From an uncultured Alistipes sp. (GTDB lineage: Bacteria > Bacteroidota > Bacteroidia > Bacteroidales > Rikenellaceae): a stretch of DNA of 29,930 nucleotides. The notes beneath the pieces were generated by a model. It saw only the letters and a list, made by a program, of their open reading frames with translations. It did not search any database and was not told the origin of the DNA. Below are positions 14,423 through 22,338 of the stretch, in pieces (position 1 is the stretch's first letter; the number at the start of each line of letters is the position of its first letter). The stretch is taken from contig CAJUIE010000005.1 of the NCBI GenBank assembly GCA_910586375.1, positions 1 through 29,930 on the forward strand, in the 5' to 3' direction. The translations under genes were made by a program, and so were the position numbers.

Positions 14423-16224
14423 TTGGTAATTTTAAGCCGGATGGTGCCAGAGGTAACAGCGCCGTTGTTGTCGGTGATGGTCAGGCCGAAGTCGTAGGTG
14501 TAGAGGCCTGTAGCTTCGGGCGTGATTCCCAGAATCAGGTCAACGAAGCTGGTGATCGAAAAGAGCGGGTCGAACTCCGTTTTGCCGGTCACTTCGTCGT
14601 TGACGGGGAATCCGAAGCCGTGGAGCATGGCGGCCAGCGAACCTGTGGTATTCGTATCGCCTTCGGCGTGGCAGAGGTCGAAGCGGGACGGGATGTTCAG
14701 GTCTACGAGGAACGGTTCGAGCGTCGGCGAGACGATCTCCACGTCGAAGTTGCGGATGCCGGCCGGAATGCGGATGTCGATGTCGATCTGCATTCCGGGG
14801 ACCAGTTCGACTGCATCGTAAGGCTGGGTGATGTCGAGGGCTTTGCTGTCGGCTCCCGCTCCGAGCCAGAGGATGGAGCCTCCGTTCGCAGCAGCGTTGC
14901 GGTCGACGACGATGCGGAGCGTGCCTTCCGTGGCGGCGCTGCCCGTAGGGTCGTCGGCGTCGGTTATGCGGAACGAGAAGCTGTGCGTGCCGTCGAATCC
15001 GGGGTAGAAATAGAGCAGTGGCATGGCCCCTGCAAGGTTGAACTTTGCGGTGGTGGCGTTTCGCAGTTCCTCGCCCAGCGGGAAGCCGAAGCGTTTGAGT
15101 GCCGTATAAGCTGTGTCGTCCGGGTTGAGGGTGCAGAGATCGAAGGTGCGGGGCAGGCCGTAGGATTCGAGCGAGGCGAGCAGTGCTTCGTTGGTCGATT
15201 CGATCGTTACCTCGCACTGTCCGATACCGCCGAGGGCTGAAACAGCTATTTCGACGGGCTCGGTGCAGATGTAGCTGCCGTTTATGAGCGCGAACATTGA
15301 CTCAGAGAGCCTGAACTCTTCGTTCAGGTCGTGACCCGTCCAGACAACGGTGGGTGCAACGACAGGGTTGTCGTCGATGATGGGTTCCCACAGTCCGTTT
15401 GTGGCGTTCACATCGATCGTTTCGTCGAGTTCGAAGGTGTCGACCGTAATGTCGAAGACTTTGACGTTGCCTTCGTCCGTATGGGCGATTACGAGGGATA
15501 TCTTGCGCCATTGTCCCCCCTTGACGCCGGCGATCTGTTTGGAGAAAGAGACGTCGCCGCCCTCTACGAACGAGCCGCGGAGGTGGAAGGCGAGTGTGTT
15601 GGTCGCCTCGGAGGGCATGAAGTAGGCTGCGCGCTGCTCGCCTTTGGCGAAGGTCATTTGCGAAGCTCCGAGCGAGATGGTCGAATGGGTGTCGTCGCTG
15701 AGCTGTGCGGCCAGGTCGGCCGAGCAGAGCAGCGTGACTTTGATGTTCTGCAATTTGCAGGTTACCTCCTCCTCGATAATTGTTGTGACGCCTTTGCAGA
15801 TGACAAAATCGTAGGATGTGCCGTAAACGGGATGTTCCCACGCAACGTCGGGTGTTTCGGAGGTACTCTCCGAGCATATTTGCATCCTGTAGGCACCTAC
15901 AGGCAGCTCCAGGGGCAGGCTTTGTGCGCTCAGCTCTCCGTAAGTCGTCGAGGCGTGGAGGGTGCCCTGGGCATCGTAGATGCCGATCGTATAGTCGTCG
16001 AGTTCGTTCTGGGTGCGCGGGACGGCTCCGCGTGAGGAGGTAGTGCTGGGGCGGATGTCGGTTTCGGTGTCGGCGATGACGCGCAGAGAGAGGCCATTCA
16101 TCAACAGGTAGCCGGTCGCATGCATGGCGGCGGTGGCTTCGTCCTTGTAGGGGGGCTCTTCACTGATGCACGCCGAGGCGGTGAAAAGGGCTGCCAGGAA
16201 CACTGTTCGGAGGATAATTTTCAT
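14419..16224 (-). CDS. DUF4493-type lipoprotein with a duplicated C-terminal domain
   Basis: Predicted lipoprotein of 601 residues with lipobox ASAC and C19. The acidic ISEEPPYKDE after the cysteine resembles a Bacteroidota lipoprotein surface-export signal. Residues 40-275 resemble DUF4493 (YTIGIYDAQGTL, LELPVGAYRMQI, VYGTSYDFVICKG). Residues about 293-440 and 451-600 are two copies of one domain. Both run from a W-containing strand through FDLC (361-364 and 515-518) and FGFP (379-382 and 537-540) to a closing TxGTxRI/TSGTIRL strand. No other gene here has this repeated module and I do not recognise it. It starts 16 bases after the upstream gene's stop. Confidence 0.75.
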   Translation of the reverse strand: MKIILRTVFLAALFTASACISEEPPYKDEATAAMHATGYLLMNGLSLRVIADTETDIRPSTTSSRGAVPRTQNELDDYTIGIYDAQGTLHASTTYGELSAQSLPLELPVGAYRMQICSESTSETPDVAWEHPVYGTSYDFVICKGVTTIIEEEVTCKLQNIKVTLLCSADLAAQLSDDTHSTISLGASQMTFAKGEQRAAYFMPSEATNTLAFHLRGSFVEGGDVSFSKQIAGVKGGQWRKISLVIAHTDEGNVKVFDITVDTFELDETIDVNATNGLWEPIIDDNPVVAPTVVWTGHDLNEEFRLSESMFALINGSYICTEPVEIAVSALGGIGQCEVTIESTNEALLASLESYGLPRTFDLCTLNPDDTAYTALKRFGFPLGEELRNATTAKFNLAGAMPLLYFYPGFDGTHSFSFRITDADDPTGSAATEGTLRIVVDRNAAANGGSILWLGAGADSKALDITQPYDAVELVPGMQIDIDIRIPAGIRNFDVEIVSPTLEPFLVDLNIPSRFDLCHAEGDTNTTGSLAAMLHGFGFPVNDEVTGKTEFDPLFSITSFVDLILGITPEATGLYTYDFGLTITDNNGAVTSGTIRLKITK

Positions 16225-16240
16225 ATTGTCGTCTCTGTTT

Positions 16241-17023
16241 TTATTCGTGATCAGGAATTGCGCCGTCGTTGAGTTCTATGTGCAGCAGGCGCGTTTCAAC
16301 GTACTCTTCGCCTTTGTAAATAGCGACCGAGGCGCTCCCCGCATCGGGGGCGTCGAACGTGAATGTATGGCACGTGCGGGCTGCCGTTGAGGCCAGCTGC
16401 TGCTCGGGGAATGTCACGGAAGTTCCGGTCTGGCGGAGCGCCGAGCCCGTGACGGAGAGCGATGTGGCGGGTTTTACGTAGACCGGATCGGCTTGGGTGA
16501 CACGGCCGGCTGTGGTTTGGGTAAGTGTTGCGGCGTCGGGTGCGAAGTCGAACGTGTTCCCCGTGGCAGTGGTCACTGTGAAATGCGCCTCGTGGAAGTA
16601 GCGCATGAAGGCTTCGGTGGCCCGGATTGCGACTGCCGAATGAGCTATCCGGGCGGTGATGGCCACGGGGATGGTGCGCCGGGGCACTATTTCGAAGCTG
16701 CTTTCGCCGTAGAATGCCCGTGCATCGGGACCTTCGGCTTCGGGGTCGCCCCACGAGATAGCTGCCGTATAAGTGCCGGGGGCGAAGAAAGTCTCTTCGG
16801 CGGAGAAGTCGCTCACCCTCTCCCAGGTGTGGTCGTAGTCGGGTCCCGTGATACGAAGCACAAAGTCACCGGCGGCAGGGATGACGGCAGCCCGTGTGTC
16901 GAGGCCGCAGTCGGTCTGGGAATTCAGGGCGATGCGTCCGGGACCGTCGGGCTGCTCGGATTTCGAGCAACCGGCCGCTCCGGCGATGACCGTGGCTAAA
17001 AGCGTTATGATGAATTTTTTCAT
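16241..17023 (-). CDS. Short DUF4493-type lipoprotein
   Basis: 260 residues with signal KKFIITLLATVIAGAAGC, acylated C19 and the following SKSEQPD. The mature part is a single DUF4493-like domain: FVLRITGPDYD, FFAPGTYTAAISWGD, ARAFYGESSFEIVPRRT, then a C-terminal sandwich ending ETRLLHIELNDGAIPDHE. It lacks the PCMD or repeat domain of its neighbours, so it may be a bare anchor or cap subunit. It begins 13 bases after the fimbrillin-like gene ends. The family call rests on layout shared with the neighbouring proteins and is moderate. Confidence 0.7.
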   Translation of the reverse strand: MKKFIITLLATVIAGAAGCSKSEQPDGPGRIALNSQTDCGLDTRAAVIPAAGDFVLRITGPDYDHTWERVSDFSAEETFFAPGTYTAAISWGDPEAEGPDARAFYGESSFEIVPRRTIPVAITARIAHSAVAIRATEAFMRYFHEAHFTVTTATGNTFDFAPDAATLTQTTAGRVTQADPVYVKPATSLSVTGSALRQTGTSVTFPEQQLASTAARTCHTFTFDAPDAGSASVAIYKGEEYVETRLLHIELNDGAIPDHE

Positions 17024-17036
17024 GGCGCGGTACGGA

Positions 17037-18791
17037 TTAGCGGACGATGGACACCCGGATATTGTCGATGTAGAGGTCTTCGTAGTTGAACATAGTACCG
17101 TTTTTACCTTCTGTCTTCCAGGCGATGCTTTGTGAGTTGGTAAAGCCGGGAATTGTCACCTCGTGGCGGGTTGGAATATTCTCTGCCGAAGCGGAGGAGT
17201 TGTCCCTCATCGGAATCGAGGTCGAGTCGCTGATGGTCGAGTTGAGACTGTGCTCCGAGGTCCGGCCGACGAGCAGGTTCATCGAACTGCTTTTGTTTTT
17301 CTTCCAGTCGGCATTGAAGGCGATACTAAGCGTTACCGTGCCGTCGGTGATGTTGCTCATGGGACGACTGTCGATGCGGGACGCATAGGGTCCGCCTATG
17401 TTGGAGTAGCTCTGGAGGTTGACGCATTTTTGGGCTATGCCCTTGCTACGTGCTCCGGCATACCAGCCGGGCAAGCCGGAGCTGGTCAGTTCGACGCCGG
17501 CTGCATCGCCGGTTTTTCCGGGCCCGGTGAAATCGTCCACGCCGCTGAAATCCTCCTCGAAGAGCCACGGCACCTCGAAGGCGGGCACGGTGTTGATCTG
17601 GTCGGCGACAAACTCCGGCAGGATGAAGCGACGTTCGACGGTTGCGTGATCCGATTCGAACTGTACGGTGACTTCGGCGCCCGAGAGGTCGGTGCGGAAT
17701 GTGCCTTCGTAGGATATCTGGTAGGTATTCAGGGCGTTGATGTCGGAGAATTCGCCCAACACTTCGCCCGTGTCGCTCTTTACGATGCGGAACGAGCGTA
17801 TCGGTTCACCCAATGTCGAGCAGCCGTAACCGTCGGCCAGGTCTTCGGGCAGATTGAGGGCTCCGTCGCGTCCTGCGAGCGAGAAGAGGATACGTGTAAT
17901 GCGGTAACGTTCGGGAATCGTCAGGTTGACAGGCGTGGTGTGGCCGGCGCGGTAGTTCTTGCCGGGCATGTGGGCCGCGGCGGACTCCAGAGCCCCGGCA
18001 TAGGCTTTGATCTCGATTTCATCGTTTTCGTTTAGTTCTACAGGGGCAATGACGGCGAAAACGGTATCGCCGGCATCCTTCGGCGAGTCGAACGAGAGGG
18101 TCAGGACCTTGCCTGCATCGCCGGTCGGCAGCTCAACGGCGGCATCAGGATCGGCGGCGTCGACTGTCAGGCGTCCTACGACGGGCACGGGGAAGGTAAG
18201 CGTGAGTTGCGAAATGGGCTGCTCCATGCGGTTGGCCGGGAGGTGGATCTTCAGCACGTGGACTTTCTGGCTGAAGTGCAGGCTCAGAGCGTCGCTGTTG
18301 TCGCCCTCGATCAGGGCACCTCCGTTTGTTACGGGCTCGGCCACCATGACGTCGCACGCCAGCTGCTGTGAGCCGTTCTGTACGGAGGGGATGTCGAACG
18401 AGGCTTTGGTGCCGACGGTAGCGGCCGGAGTGGGCGAGACGGCGTAATAGGAATAAGAGCCCGAAGGCATCGCCTCGATGTCGGCCGTAAAACGGGCGCT
18501 GTCGAAAGAGGCGTTGTAGTGGAGCATTTCGAAGCACTGGGCGTCGAGCACGACGGTATTGGCTTCATTCACGGCCCAGAGGGCGATCCGGTCGCCGGGA
18601 ATCCATCGGACTTGGCGGCCATCGTCGTCGAGCTGCGTGCGGGTGCCGACCCCGATGCCGGAAGCGGCGCCCACCGTGACACGGACGCTGCCCGCAGGTG
18701 CTGCGGGGCCGTCGAACGGAGCTGCCCCCTCAGTGCAGGCTGTGGCTGCGAGTGTCAGGGCGGCTATGAGAGTGCGAATCGTCGCTTGCAT
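17037..18791 (-). CDS. Fimbrillin-like lipoprotein with a C-terminal jelly-roll-like domain, first gene of the operon
   Basis: 584 residues with lipobox ATAC and C19. The N-terminal half has the features of fimbrillin-family (Mfa-like) lipoproteins: RVTVGAASGIGVGTRTQL, then VRWIPGDRIALWA (residues 61-73), later SYSYYAVSPTPA and LHFSQKVHVLKIHLP. These proteins are surface adhesins or shaft subunits. Residues 409-584 are a separate beta-rich domain starting WLFEEDFSGV and ending YEDLYIDNIRVSI. That ending resembles those of the PCMD proteins here and suggests a carbohydrate-binding-like fold. A promoter-like box lies 25 bases upstream. The gene heads a seven-gene operon. Confidence 0.75.
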   Translation of the reverse strand: MQATIRTLIAALTLAATACTEGAAPFDGPAAPAGSVRVTVGAASGIGVGTRTQLDDDGRQVRWIPGDRIALWAVNEANTVVLDAQCFEMLHYNASFDSARFTADIEAMPSGSYSYYAVSPTPAATVGTKASFDIPSVQNGSQQLACDVMVAEPVTNGGALIEGDNSDALSLHFSQKVHVLKIHLPANRMEQPISQLTLTFPVPVVGRLTVDAADPDAAVELPTGDAGKVLTLSFDSPKDAGDTVFAVIAPVELNENDEIEIKAYAGALESAAAHMPGKNYRAGHTTPVNLTIPERYRITRILFSLAGRDGALNLPEDLADGYGCSTLGEPIRSFRIVKSDTGEVLGEFSDINALNTYQISYEGTFRTDLSGAEVTVQFESDHATVERRFILPEFVADQINTVPAFEVPWLFEEDFSGVDDFTGPGKTGDAAGVELTSSGLPGWYAGARSKGIAQKCVNLQSYSNIGGPYASRIDSRPMSNITDGTVTLSIAFNADWKKNKSSSMNLLVGRTSEHSLNSTISDSTSIPMRDNSSASAENIPTRHEVTIPGFTNSQSIAWKTEGKNGTMFNYEDLYIDNIRVSIVR

Positions 18792-18815
18792 AAGACTTTA
18801 TTTATCCGTCGATTG

Positions 18816-18823
18816 CAAAAATA
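18816..18823 (-). promoter_or_regulatory. -7 box of the surface-lipoprotein operon
   Basis: TATTTTTG on the minus strand (18823-18816), a match to TAnnTTTG. It lies 25 bases before the ATG of the fimbrillin-like gene. The -33 region is only a T-run (TTTTT about 19 bases upstream) with no TTG, so the promoter may be weak or need an activator. Confidence 0.5.
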
Positions 18824-18864
18824 GCTCTCGGGGCGCTAAAAAGGAAATAATTTCAACGAACGGA

Positions 18865-18886
18865 CGGTTTTTCATCATGAAAACCG
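18865..18886. promoter_or_regulatory. Palindromic site upstream of the surface operon
   Basis: CGGTTTT-TCAT-C-ATGA-AAACCG: two arms around a central C, broken only by one extra T in the left arm. It lies 42 bases upstream of the -7 box of the surface operon and about 146 bases past the S9 peptidase stop. It could be an operator for the operon or the terminator of the peptidase gene; no T run follows on the peptidase strand. The 241-base gap otherwise holds only the promoter and the GC-rich repeat at 18961. Confidence 0.4.
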
Positions 18887-18960
18887 ACATTCGGCAGGTG
18901 GGGGATGACGCAATTCGAATTAAAAACGAGTCGCAGCCAGCGGAGCAAGAGACTGAGTGT

Positions 18961-18998
18961 CGAGCCTCCGCGCGGGGCTGCGGCCCGGTTGACCTCTG
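18961..18998 (+). repeat. GC-rich intergenic repeat, copy 4 of 5
   Basis: CGAGCCTCCGC, then GGGGCTGCGGCCCGGT, then TGACCTCTGG. It is shorter in the middle than the copy at 2120-2152. Its right half matches the copy at 26956-26992 almost base for base (CTGCGGCCCGGT followed by TGA and CT). It sits between the S9 peptidase gene and the surface operon promoter. Confidence 0.5.
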
Positions 18999-19032
18999 GC
19001 CGAAAAATTTACACGCGGGTCCTAACCAGTGG

Positions 19033-21162
19033 TCACTTGACGTAGCGGTCGAGCCATCCAAAGAATTCGCGGTTCCACACCAGCGAGTTCTGCGGTTTGA
19101 AGACCTGGTGTGCCTCGTCCTCGAACTCGACCAGGCGCGCCGGAATGCCGCGCACGCGGGCCGCCGTGAAGGCTTCGAGCGACTGGGTGTAGGGGATGCG
19201 GAAGTCCTTTTCGCCCGTGATGATGAGCATCGGGGTGTCCCACTTCTCTACAAACTTGTGTGGTGAGTTGGCGTAGGAGCGCTGCGCCACGGCGTTGTGC
19301 GTCTCCCAGTAGGGACCGCCGTAGTCGTTGTTGACGAACCACAGCTCCTCGGTCTGGCCATACATCGAGTCGAAGTCGAAGATGCCACAGTGTGCGATGA
19401 AGGCCTTGAAGCGTTTCTCGTGGCATCCGGCCAGGAAGTAGACCGAGTAGCCGCCGTACGAGGCGCCCACGCACCCCATGCGGGTCTGGTCGGCCCACGG
19501 CTCGCGCGCCACGTCGTCGATGGCCGCGAGGTAGTCGCGGATGTTCTGGCCCGAGTAGTCGCCCGAAATCTGGTCGAGCCACTCCTGCCCGAACGAGGGG
19601 AGGCCGCGGCGGTTGGGTGCCACGACGATGTAGCCCTGTGCCGCCATCAGCTGGAAGTTCCAGCGATAGCTCCAGAACTGCGAAACCACGCTCTGTGGTC
19701 CGCCCTGACAGTAGAGTAGCACGGGGTACTTCTGTGCCGGGTCGAAGTCGGGCGGCAGGATCACCCACGTAAGCATCTGTTTGCCGTCGGTGGTGCGCAC
19801 CCAGCGTTTCTGCACCTCGCCCATCTTCACGGCGTCGTAGACGGGTTTGTTGATGGCCGAAATTTGCGTCATGATGCCGTCGGCGGGATTTATGTCGAAG
19901 AACTCGGTGGCCATCGAGATGGTGCAGACCTCGGCCGCGATGCGTCCGCCCGCCATCGTGAAGGCGTTGATGTCGTGGTCGCCGCGCGTCAGCACTTCGA
20001 CCTGGCCATCGTCGACGTTCACTCTGCATATCTGGTGCGTCGCTTCGATCGGCGCAATGAAGTAGATCGTCCGCTCGCCGTCCCACACCGCGTTCGAGGC
20101 GTTGTAGTCGAACGAGGCCGTGAGGTCGCGCATTTCGGCCGTGCGGCAGTCGTAAAGGAAGAGGCGTTCCTTGTCCGACTCGTTACCGGCGCGCCGCATT
20201 GAGCGGAAGGCGATCTTCGAGCCGTCGGGCGACCAGACGGGGTATTTGTCGTAGCCCGGCAGATCGTGCTGGTGCGTGGTCAGGCCGACGGGTTTGCAGA
20301 TGTTCTGTGTGAAGCCGCTGGCCAGATCGTAGACGAAGATGTCGGAGTCGGTTGACACGGCGTACTCCGTTCCCGTGAGCGGCTTGCAGGTGTAGGCCAG
20401 CATCGTGCCGGCAGGGCTCCACGCGATTTCGGCCATGTCGAAGTAGGGGGCCAGCGGAGCGTCCCATGCGGCGTCGGCGCCGATGATGTCGGTGCCGCCC
20501 GTCACGAGACCGTCGCCCAGCCCGGCCACGAAGATGTGGCGGTGGTCGCCTTCGTCCCAGTAGTCCCAGTGGCGGGCCATCAGATCGTCGTAGATGCGGG
20601 CTTTCGACCGGGGCAGGTCGGCATGGACGTCCGACGATTTGCGGGCCGCCACGTGCACGGTCTGCACCCACCAGATATGTTTGCCGTCGGGGCTCACGCC
20701 GAAGCCCTCGACCTCGGGAATGCCTTCGCCGTTGCCGCTGCCGGTGATCTGCTCGGGCTGCGAGCCGTCGGCCTTCATGCGCCACACCTGCATCGAGCCG
20801 CTGCGGTCGGAGAGGAACCACACGCTCGCGCCGTCGGTCGACCACTGTGGGGAGTGGTTGTTGGAGGTGTAGTCCGTAAGCTGCTGGCACTGGCCCGTAG
20901 CGAGCTCTTCGATCCAGAGGGTTGTGATGCCGCGGTTCTCGGCCATGTTGTATTCCGTCACGGCATAGAGCAGCCGCGTGCCGTCGGGCGAGAGCGACGA
21001 CGAGCCGGCGCGCCGCATTTTCCACATCACCTCGGGGGTCAGGCGCCCTGCGGCGATCTCCTCTTCCGTCAATCGGTTGTCGATATTCAAGGGCGCGGGG
21101 CGCCTGTCGCAGGCGCTGAGCCCCACAGCTGCAATAGCCATAAGAAAGATGAATTTTTTCAT
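19033..21162 (-). CDS. S9-family (prolyl oligopeptidase/DPP-like) serine peptidase, lipoprotein
   Basis: Envelope peptidase of 709 residues expected to release dipeptides or short peptides. It has lipobox LSAC with C18. Residues about 50-440 are repeated WD/TolB-like blades (SPDGTRLLYAV, PQWSTDGASVWFLSD, VSPDGKHIWWV, PVWSPDGSKIAF), the beta-propeller of S9 enzymes. The alpha/beta-hydrolase domain follows with the catalytic set S568 (GASYGG), D653 (GEKDFRIPY) and H685 (EDEAHQVF), all present. This layout is closest to dipeptidyl-peptidase 5 or acyl-peptidase type enzymes; the exact specificity is not readable. The frame extends upstream to 21219, but the ATG at 21162 gives the proper signal peptide. 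Divergent from the Nudix gene. Confidence 0.92.
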   Translation of the reverse strand: MKKFIFLMAIAAVGLSACDRRPAPLNIDNRLTEEEIAAGRLTPEVMWKMRRAGSSSLSPDGTRLLYAVTEYNMAENRGITTLWIEELATGQCQQLTDYTSNNHSPQWSTDGASVWFLSDRSGSMQVWRMKADGSQPEQITGSGNGEGIPEVEGFGVSPDGKHIWWVQTVHVAARKSSDVHADLPRSKARIYDDLMARHWDYWDEGDHRHIFVAGLGDGLVTGGTDIIGADAAWDAPLAPYFDMAEIAWSPAGTMLAYTCKPLTGTEYAVSTDSDIFVYDLASGFTQNICKPVGLTTHQHDLPGYDKYPVWSPDGSKIAFRSMRRAGNESDKERLFLYDCRTAEMRDLTASFDYNASNAVWDGERTIYFIAPIEATHQICRVNVDDGQVEVLTRGDHDINAFTMAGGRIAAEVCTISMATEFFDINPADGIMTQISAINKPVYDAVKMGEVQKRWVRTTDGKQMLTWVILPPDFDPAQKYPVLLYCQGGPQSVVSQFWSYRWNFQLMAAQGYIVVAPNRRGLPSFGQEWLDQISGDYSGQNIRDYLAAIDDVAREPWADQTRMGCVGASYGGYSVYFLAGCHEKRFKAFIAHCGIFDFDSMYGQTEELWFVNNDYGGPYWETHNAVAQRSYANSPHKFVEKWDTPMLIITGEKDFRIPYTQSLEAFTAARVRGIPARLVEFEDEAHQVFKPQNSLVWNREFFGWLDRYVK

Positions 21163-21167
21163 TTCGG

Positions 21168-21197
21168 TTGAGGTTTCCTGTTTTATTCGTATCTTCG
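21168..21197 (+). promoter_or_regulatory. Promoter of the Nudix gene
   Basis: TTG (21168-21170), 19 bases, TATCTTCG (21190-21197), one base off TAnnTTTG. It starts only six bases from the first codon of the divergent S9 peptidase gene. It fixes the Nudix start at ATG 21218, well downstream of the far upstream end of the open frame. Confidence 0.55.
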
Positions 21198-21217
21198 TCC
21201 GACAAAATTCCGGGGTC

Positions 21218-21829
21218 ATGGAACATGCCGTTCATTTTGCCGACAAGTCGGTGTTTTTCGTCAAGGAAGCTCCCTGCGGGGAGATGTTCGTCTTTGCACC
21301 CGCCGAAGCGGGGGCGGTAAGTCGTGACAAGATAGTGAATTTTCTCGAAACGAACAATCGGGTGGCCGTCGTAACGCCCGATCCCGATGCAGCGTTCGCC
21401 CGTTTTGCTGAGGATTTCACCGTGGTGGAGGCGGCCGGCGGCGTGGCGGTGAACGACCGCGGCGAGCGGCTGATGATCCGCCGCAACGGTCGCTGGGACT
21501 TGCCTAAGGGACATGTCGAAGCGGGTGAGCCGACCGAAGTCTGCGCTGTGCGCGAGGTACTGGAGGAGACGGGGGTGGAAACCGAGGTCGTGGCGCCCCT
21601 CTGTGCGACGTGGCACGCCTACTGGTTCCCGAAGACGGAGCGCTGGGAGCTGAAACGGACGCACTGGTTCTTGCTGCGGGCCGCGGGGAGTGCTTCGCCG
21701 ACTCCGCAGACCGAGGAGGGCATCGAGCAGGTCGTGTGGTGCTCGTCCGAAGAGTTTGCAGCCCATGTCACCGGGTCTTTTCCTACGATCCGGTGTGTTG
21801 CGGAAGCCCTTCTTCGCAAGGAAGAATGA
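21218..21829 (+). CDS. Nudix hydrolase
   Basis: 203-residue cytoplasmic Nudix enzyme that hydrolyses a nucleoside diphosphate linked to another group. The Nudix box is complete: G98, E104, R112-E113, E116-E117, G119 with V114 and V120 in the hydrophobic positions. It follows GRWDLPKGHVEAGE, typical of ADP-ribose, NTP or diadenosine polyphosphate types. The first 70 residues have no domain I recognise. The frame is open far upstream, inside the antisense of the S9 gene; the promoter at 21168-21197 and the ATG at 21218 give the natural start. The stop is 16 bases from the convergent SRPBCC gene. Substrate unknown. Confidence 0.9.
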   Translation: MEHAVHFADKSVFFVKEAPCGEMFVFAPAEAGAVSRDKIVNFLETNNRVAVVTPDPDAAFARFAEDFTVVEAAGGVAVNDRGERLMIRRNGRWDLPKGHVEAGEPTEVCAVREVLEETGVETEVVAPLCATWHAYWFPKTERWELKRTHWFLLRAAGSASPTPQTEEGIEQVVWCSSEEFAAHVTGSFPTIRCVAEALLRKEE

Positions 21830-21845
21830 AAAATTAAAAAACCGT

Positions 21846-22253
21846 TTATTGTCCGTTCATGGCCCGGGCAATCCCTTCGGCGATCTGGTCGACAGCCTGT
21901 TGGAGTTTGCCTCCGATCATCATCTTCATCATCATGTTCAGCTCGGCGTGCAGCACGATTCGCAGCCGGGTGTCGGCGTCTGAGACCTTGTGCAGCTGAA
22001 TCCAGAAGGCGAAGTCGACGGGTACGCCGCCCTGGTCTCCGACGATTTTGACATGTTTGGGCTCCACACGCTCCTCCATACGGAGCTTGACGGTCAAACC
22101 CTTGACTTTGAACGAGCACTGCTCCTCGTCGGCCTGCCACTCCTCGACCTTGTCCTGTAAGGCGGGGGTGAGGTTGTCGAAGCGGCTGATGGCAGCGAAA
22201 ATCTGCTCTGCAGGGCGCAGAACCTGCTGCTGTTTGGAGATGTATTCCTGCAT
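21846..22253 (-). CDS. SRPBCC-fold (START/polyketide-cyclase-like) protein
   Basis: 135 residues with the outline of a small SRPBCC protein: an N-terminal strand and helix (QVLRPAEQIFAAISRFDNLT), a middle beta-sheet region (CSFKVKGLTVKLRMEERVEP, PVDFAFWIQLHKV, TRLRIVLHAELN) and a long C-terminal helix (KLQQAVDQIAEGIARAMNG). This fold holds lipids or other hydrophobic ligands, but nothing points to the ligand. It is third after porX and tsaE on the same strand, 85 bases behind tsaE. Nine C directly precede the ATG on the coding strand. Confidence 0.75.
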   Translation of the reverse strand: MQEYISKQQQVLRPAEQIFAAISRFDNLTPALQDKVEEWQADEEQCSFKVKGLTVKLRMEERVEPKHVKIVGDQGGVPVDFAFWIQLHKVSDADTRLRIVLHAELNMMMKMMIGGKLQQAVDQIAEGIARAMNGQ

Positions 22254-22289
22254 GGGGGGGGGTGGGTTAATTCACAATTTACAATTCAT
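22254..22289. repeat. C9/G9 tract and AT-rich heptad repeat in front of the SRPBCC gene
   Basis: Nine G on the plus strand (22254-22262), nine C on the coding strand, touch the ATG of the SRPBCC gene. At 22269-22289 lies AATTCAC-AATTTAC-AATTCAT, three near-identical 7-base units. Such heptads are common in Bacteroidota intergenic DNA as far as I recall. The C run occupies the ribosome-binding region and could alter translation if it slips. Confidence 0.55.
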
Positions 22290-22338
22290 AGTGAGCAGGA
22301 GGCGAAGGCCCGTATTCCGAAGCTGCACACCTGAAATA

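Noticed and set aside
8774..18791. Polysaccharide-utilisation locus of SusC/SusD type
   Set aside because: The barrels are only about 250 residues when mature, far too small for SusC, and no SusD or glycosidase is present.
22269..22289. CRISPR-like direct repeats
   Set aside because: The units are only seven bases long and adjacent, with no spacers.
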